A program made the translations under genes and the position numbers. From NCBI GenBank assembly GCA_015487335.1, contig WFPZ01000294.1, forward strand, positions 1-14,195: 14,195 nucleotides of DNA. Reading direction: 5' to 3'. Shown here in pieces: positions 13,267-14,195 of this stretch. The number at the start of each line of letters is the position of its first letter. Position 1 is the stretch's first letter. The notes under the pieces were generated by a model. It had not been told where the DNA came from. It did no database searches and worked only from the letters and a program-made list of their open reading frames with translations. The DNA comes from Paracoccaceae bacterium. Lineage in GTDB: Bacteria; Pseudomonadota; Alphaproteobacteria; Rhodobacterales; Rhodobacteraceae.

Positions 13267-13833
13267 ATGTTCACCCGAGCCGTTCTTGCCACCATCTGCC
13301 TGCTGGCGCTTGCGCCGGCCGCCCTTGCCCACAGTTTCAACGTCACCCTGCTGGTGCCGATCGACAGCTCGGACAAGACGGGCGATGCGGTCGAGGCCTT
13401 TCTGCTTGCCTCGGGCGAACGCGACGCCCATGCGGGCGAAGAAAGCGACGGCCACCTGGGCGGGCTGGATGTCTACCTGGAGGTGATCGCCGCCAACTAT
13501 CTCACCTTTCCGCCGGAGATCGCCGTGATGGAGAGCGCGCCCGACATCATCGCGGAACTGGCGAATGCCCTGAGCGGGCGGGGGTTCGAGGGCATGCTGG
13601 ACGGGGCCGGGCCGGCGATGGTGAAGATCCCCGCGCTCACCCCCGAGGACGAACGCGCCTACCTGATGTCCGGTCCCGCTCCGTTTGCCGTGCGCTTCGA
13701 GGAGCGCACCGGCCGGGCGCCGGGCGAGATCGCCACCCTGGCCTATGTCGCCGCCCGCCGGATCGACGAGGCGGTGCGCGCGCTGGGCGGGGTGGAGGAG
13801 CGCGCGGCGCTGGCTCGGCTGCTGCAACGCTGA
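13267..13833 (+). CDS. Short exported protein resembling a reduced type I periplasmic binding protein
   Basis: A 188-residue protein with a clear signal peptide (MFTRAVLATICLLALAPAALA, cleavage after A21 at ALA-HS) and no other membrane segment, so probably periplasmic. After the signal, VTLLVPI (26-32), EAFLLASGERDAHAGEESDGHLGGLDVYLEVI (43-74) has the shape of the first lobe of a branched-chain-amino-acid-type binding protein (GxxLAxEExNAxGGxxGxxxxL). The C-terminal part, PFAVRFEERTGRAPGEIATLAYVAARRIDEAVRALGG (139-175), resembles the last helices of the same fold. Full binding proteins have about 350-400 residues, so the middle is absent. The resemblance is by eye and I do not recognise a named family. 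No permease or ATPase genes flank it. It is divergent from uvrD and 42 bases before the next gene. Confidence 0.85.
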   Translation: MFTRAVLATICLLALAPAALAHSFNVTLLVPIDSSDKTGDAVEAFLLASGERDAHAGEESDGHLGGLDVYLEVIAANYLTFPPEIAVMESAPDIIAELANALSGRGFEGMLDGAGPAMVKIPALTPEDERAYLMSGPAPFAVRFEERTGRAPGEIATLAYVAARRIDEAVRALGGVEERAALARLLQR

Positions 13834-13875
13834 AATCCCGTGGCGCAGGCCGGCGGGGTGATCTATCCATTGCAC

Positions 13876-14195
13876 ATGGATCTCGATACCCACTATCCCG
13901 CCCTGCCCGACCTGCGCCGCCGCGCCCGGCGGCGCATCCCGCATTTCGTCTGGGAGTTTCTCGACAGCGGCACCGGCACGGAAGCCGCGCTGCGGCGCAA
14001 CCGCGCCGCCCTGGACGCGGTGCTCATGAGGCCCGCGGTGCTGACCGGCGAGGTGACGCCCGATCTGGAGACGCCATTCCTGGGCGAGCGCTGGACCGCC
14101 CCCTTCGGCATCGCCCCGGTGGGCATGTCGGGGCTGATCTGGCCCGATGCCGAGCGCCGCCTGGCCCGGCTGGCCGCCCGGGAGGGGCTGCCCTA
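13876..14195 (+). CDS. FMN-dependent alpha-hydroxy-acid dehydrogenase/oxidase, L-lactate dehydrogenase family (partial, C-terminus off the right edge)
   Basis: The 106 visible codons encode the N-terminus of an FMN-binding alpha-hydroxy-acid oxidizing enzyme (L-lactate dehydrogenase, glycolate oxidase and mandelate dehydrogenase family). Signs are LRRRARRRIPHFVWEFLDSGTGTEAALRRNRAALD (13-47), RPAVL, and the start of the TIM barrel, APFGIAPVGMSGLIWPDAERRLARLA (74-99). The position matching the substrate-contacting tyrosine of glycolate oxidase (Y24) reads F28 here. The substrate cannot be told. The ATG at 13876 gives a family-like start (MDLDTHYPALPDLR). In-frame TTG (13870) and GTG (13858, 13840) lie upstream, and GGGGTGA suits the TTG best, so the start is not certain. 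It may be co-transcribed with the preceding gene, 42 bases away. Confidence 0.9.
   Translation, partial: MDLDTHYPALPDLRRRARRRIPHFVWEFLDSGTGTEAALRRNRAALDAVLMRPAVLTGEVTPDLETPFLGERWTAPFGIAPVGMSGLIWPDAERRLARLAAREGLP

Overview
The window is very GC-rich and has the gene content and protein style of an alphaproteobacterium of the family Rhodobacteraceae (Rhodobacter, Rhodovulum or Paracoccus type). Three things support this: the protein sequences, an SOS box of the alphaproteobacterial form GTTC-N7-GTTC, and a small-RNA locus otherwise known to me from Rhodobacter sphaeroides. Genus and species cannot be fixed from the sequence alone.

Positions 1-9484 (minus strand) hold the 5' half of the division and cell wall (dcw) operon. 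It reads mraZ, rsmH, ftsL, ftsI, murE, murF, mraY, a small ACT-domain gene, and murD, which runs off the left edge. Most junctions are 0-4 bases or overlap (TAG-CCC-ATG, TAGTG, TGATG, GTGA, TAGATG, TGA-A-ATG, ATGA), so the genes are probably one translationally coupled transcript. The exception is a 121-base gap between ftsI and murE. The operon makes MraZ, the 16S rRNA methyltransferase RsmH, the septal proteins FtsL and FtsI, and the cytoplasmic and membrane steps of peptidoglycan precursor synthesis.

Positions 9485-10242 hold no protein gene I accept. A perfect TATAAT on the minus strand predicts a leader of about 390 nt before mraZ, in the place where R. sphaeroides makes the abundant sRNA UpsM. 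GGGA-type direct repeats, possible MraZ operators, lie just upstream of it.

Positions 10243-10658 (plus strand) are the most striking part. A 71-residue DUF1127 gene is followed by four stem-loops, each showing CCTCCTCCC in its loop; the fourth ends in a T-rich tract and looks like an intrinsic terminator. This is the architecture of the ccaF1-CcsR1-4 ('cuckoo RNA') stress locus of R. sphaeroides. A perfect complement to eight of the nine motif bases forms the ribosome binding site of ftsI in this same window.

Positions 10753-13110 (minus strand) encode a UvrD/PcrA DNA helicase convergent to the sRNA array, with an SOS box about 40 bases upstream of its start. On the plus strand follow a short exported protein that looks like a cut-down periplasmic binding protein, and the first 106 codons of an FMN-dependent alpha-hydroxy-acid dehydrogenase that runs off the right edge.
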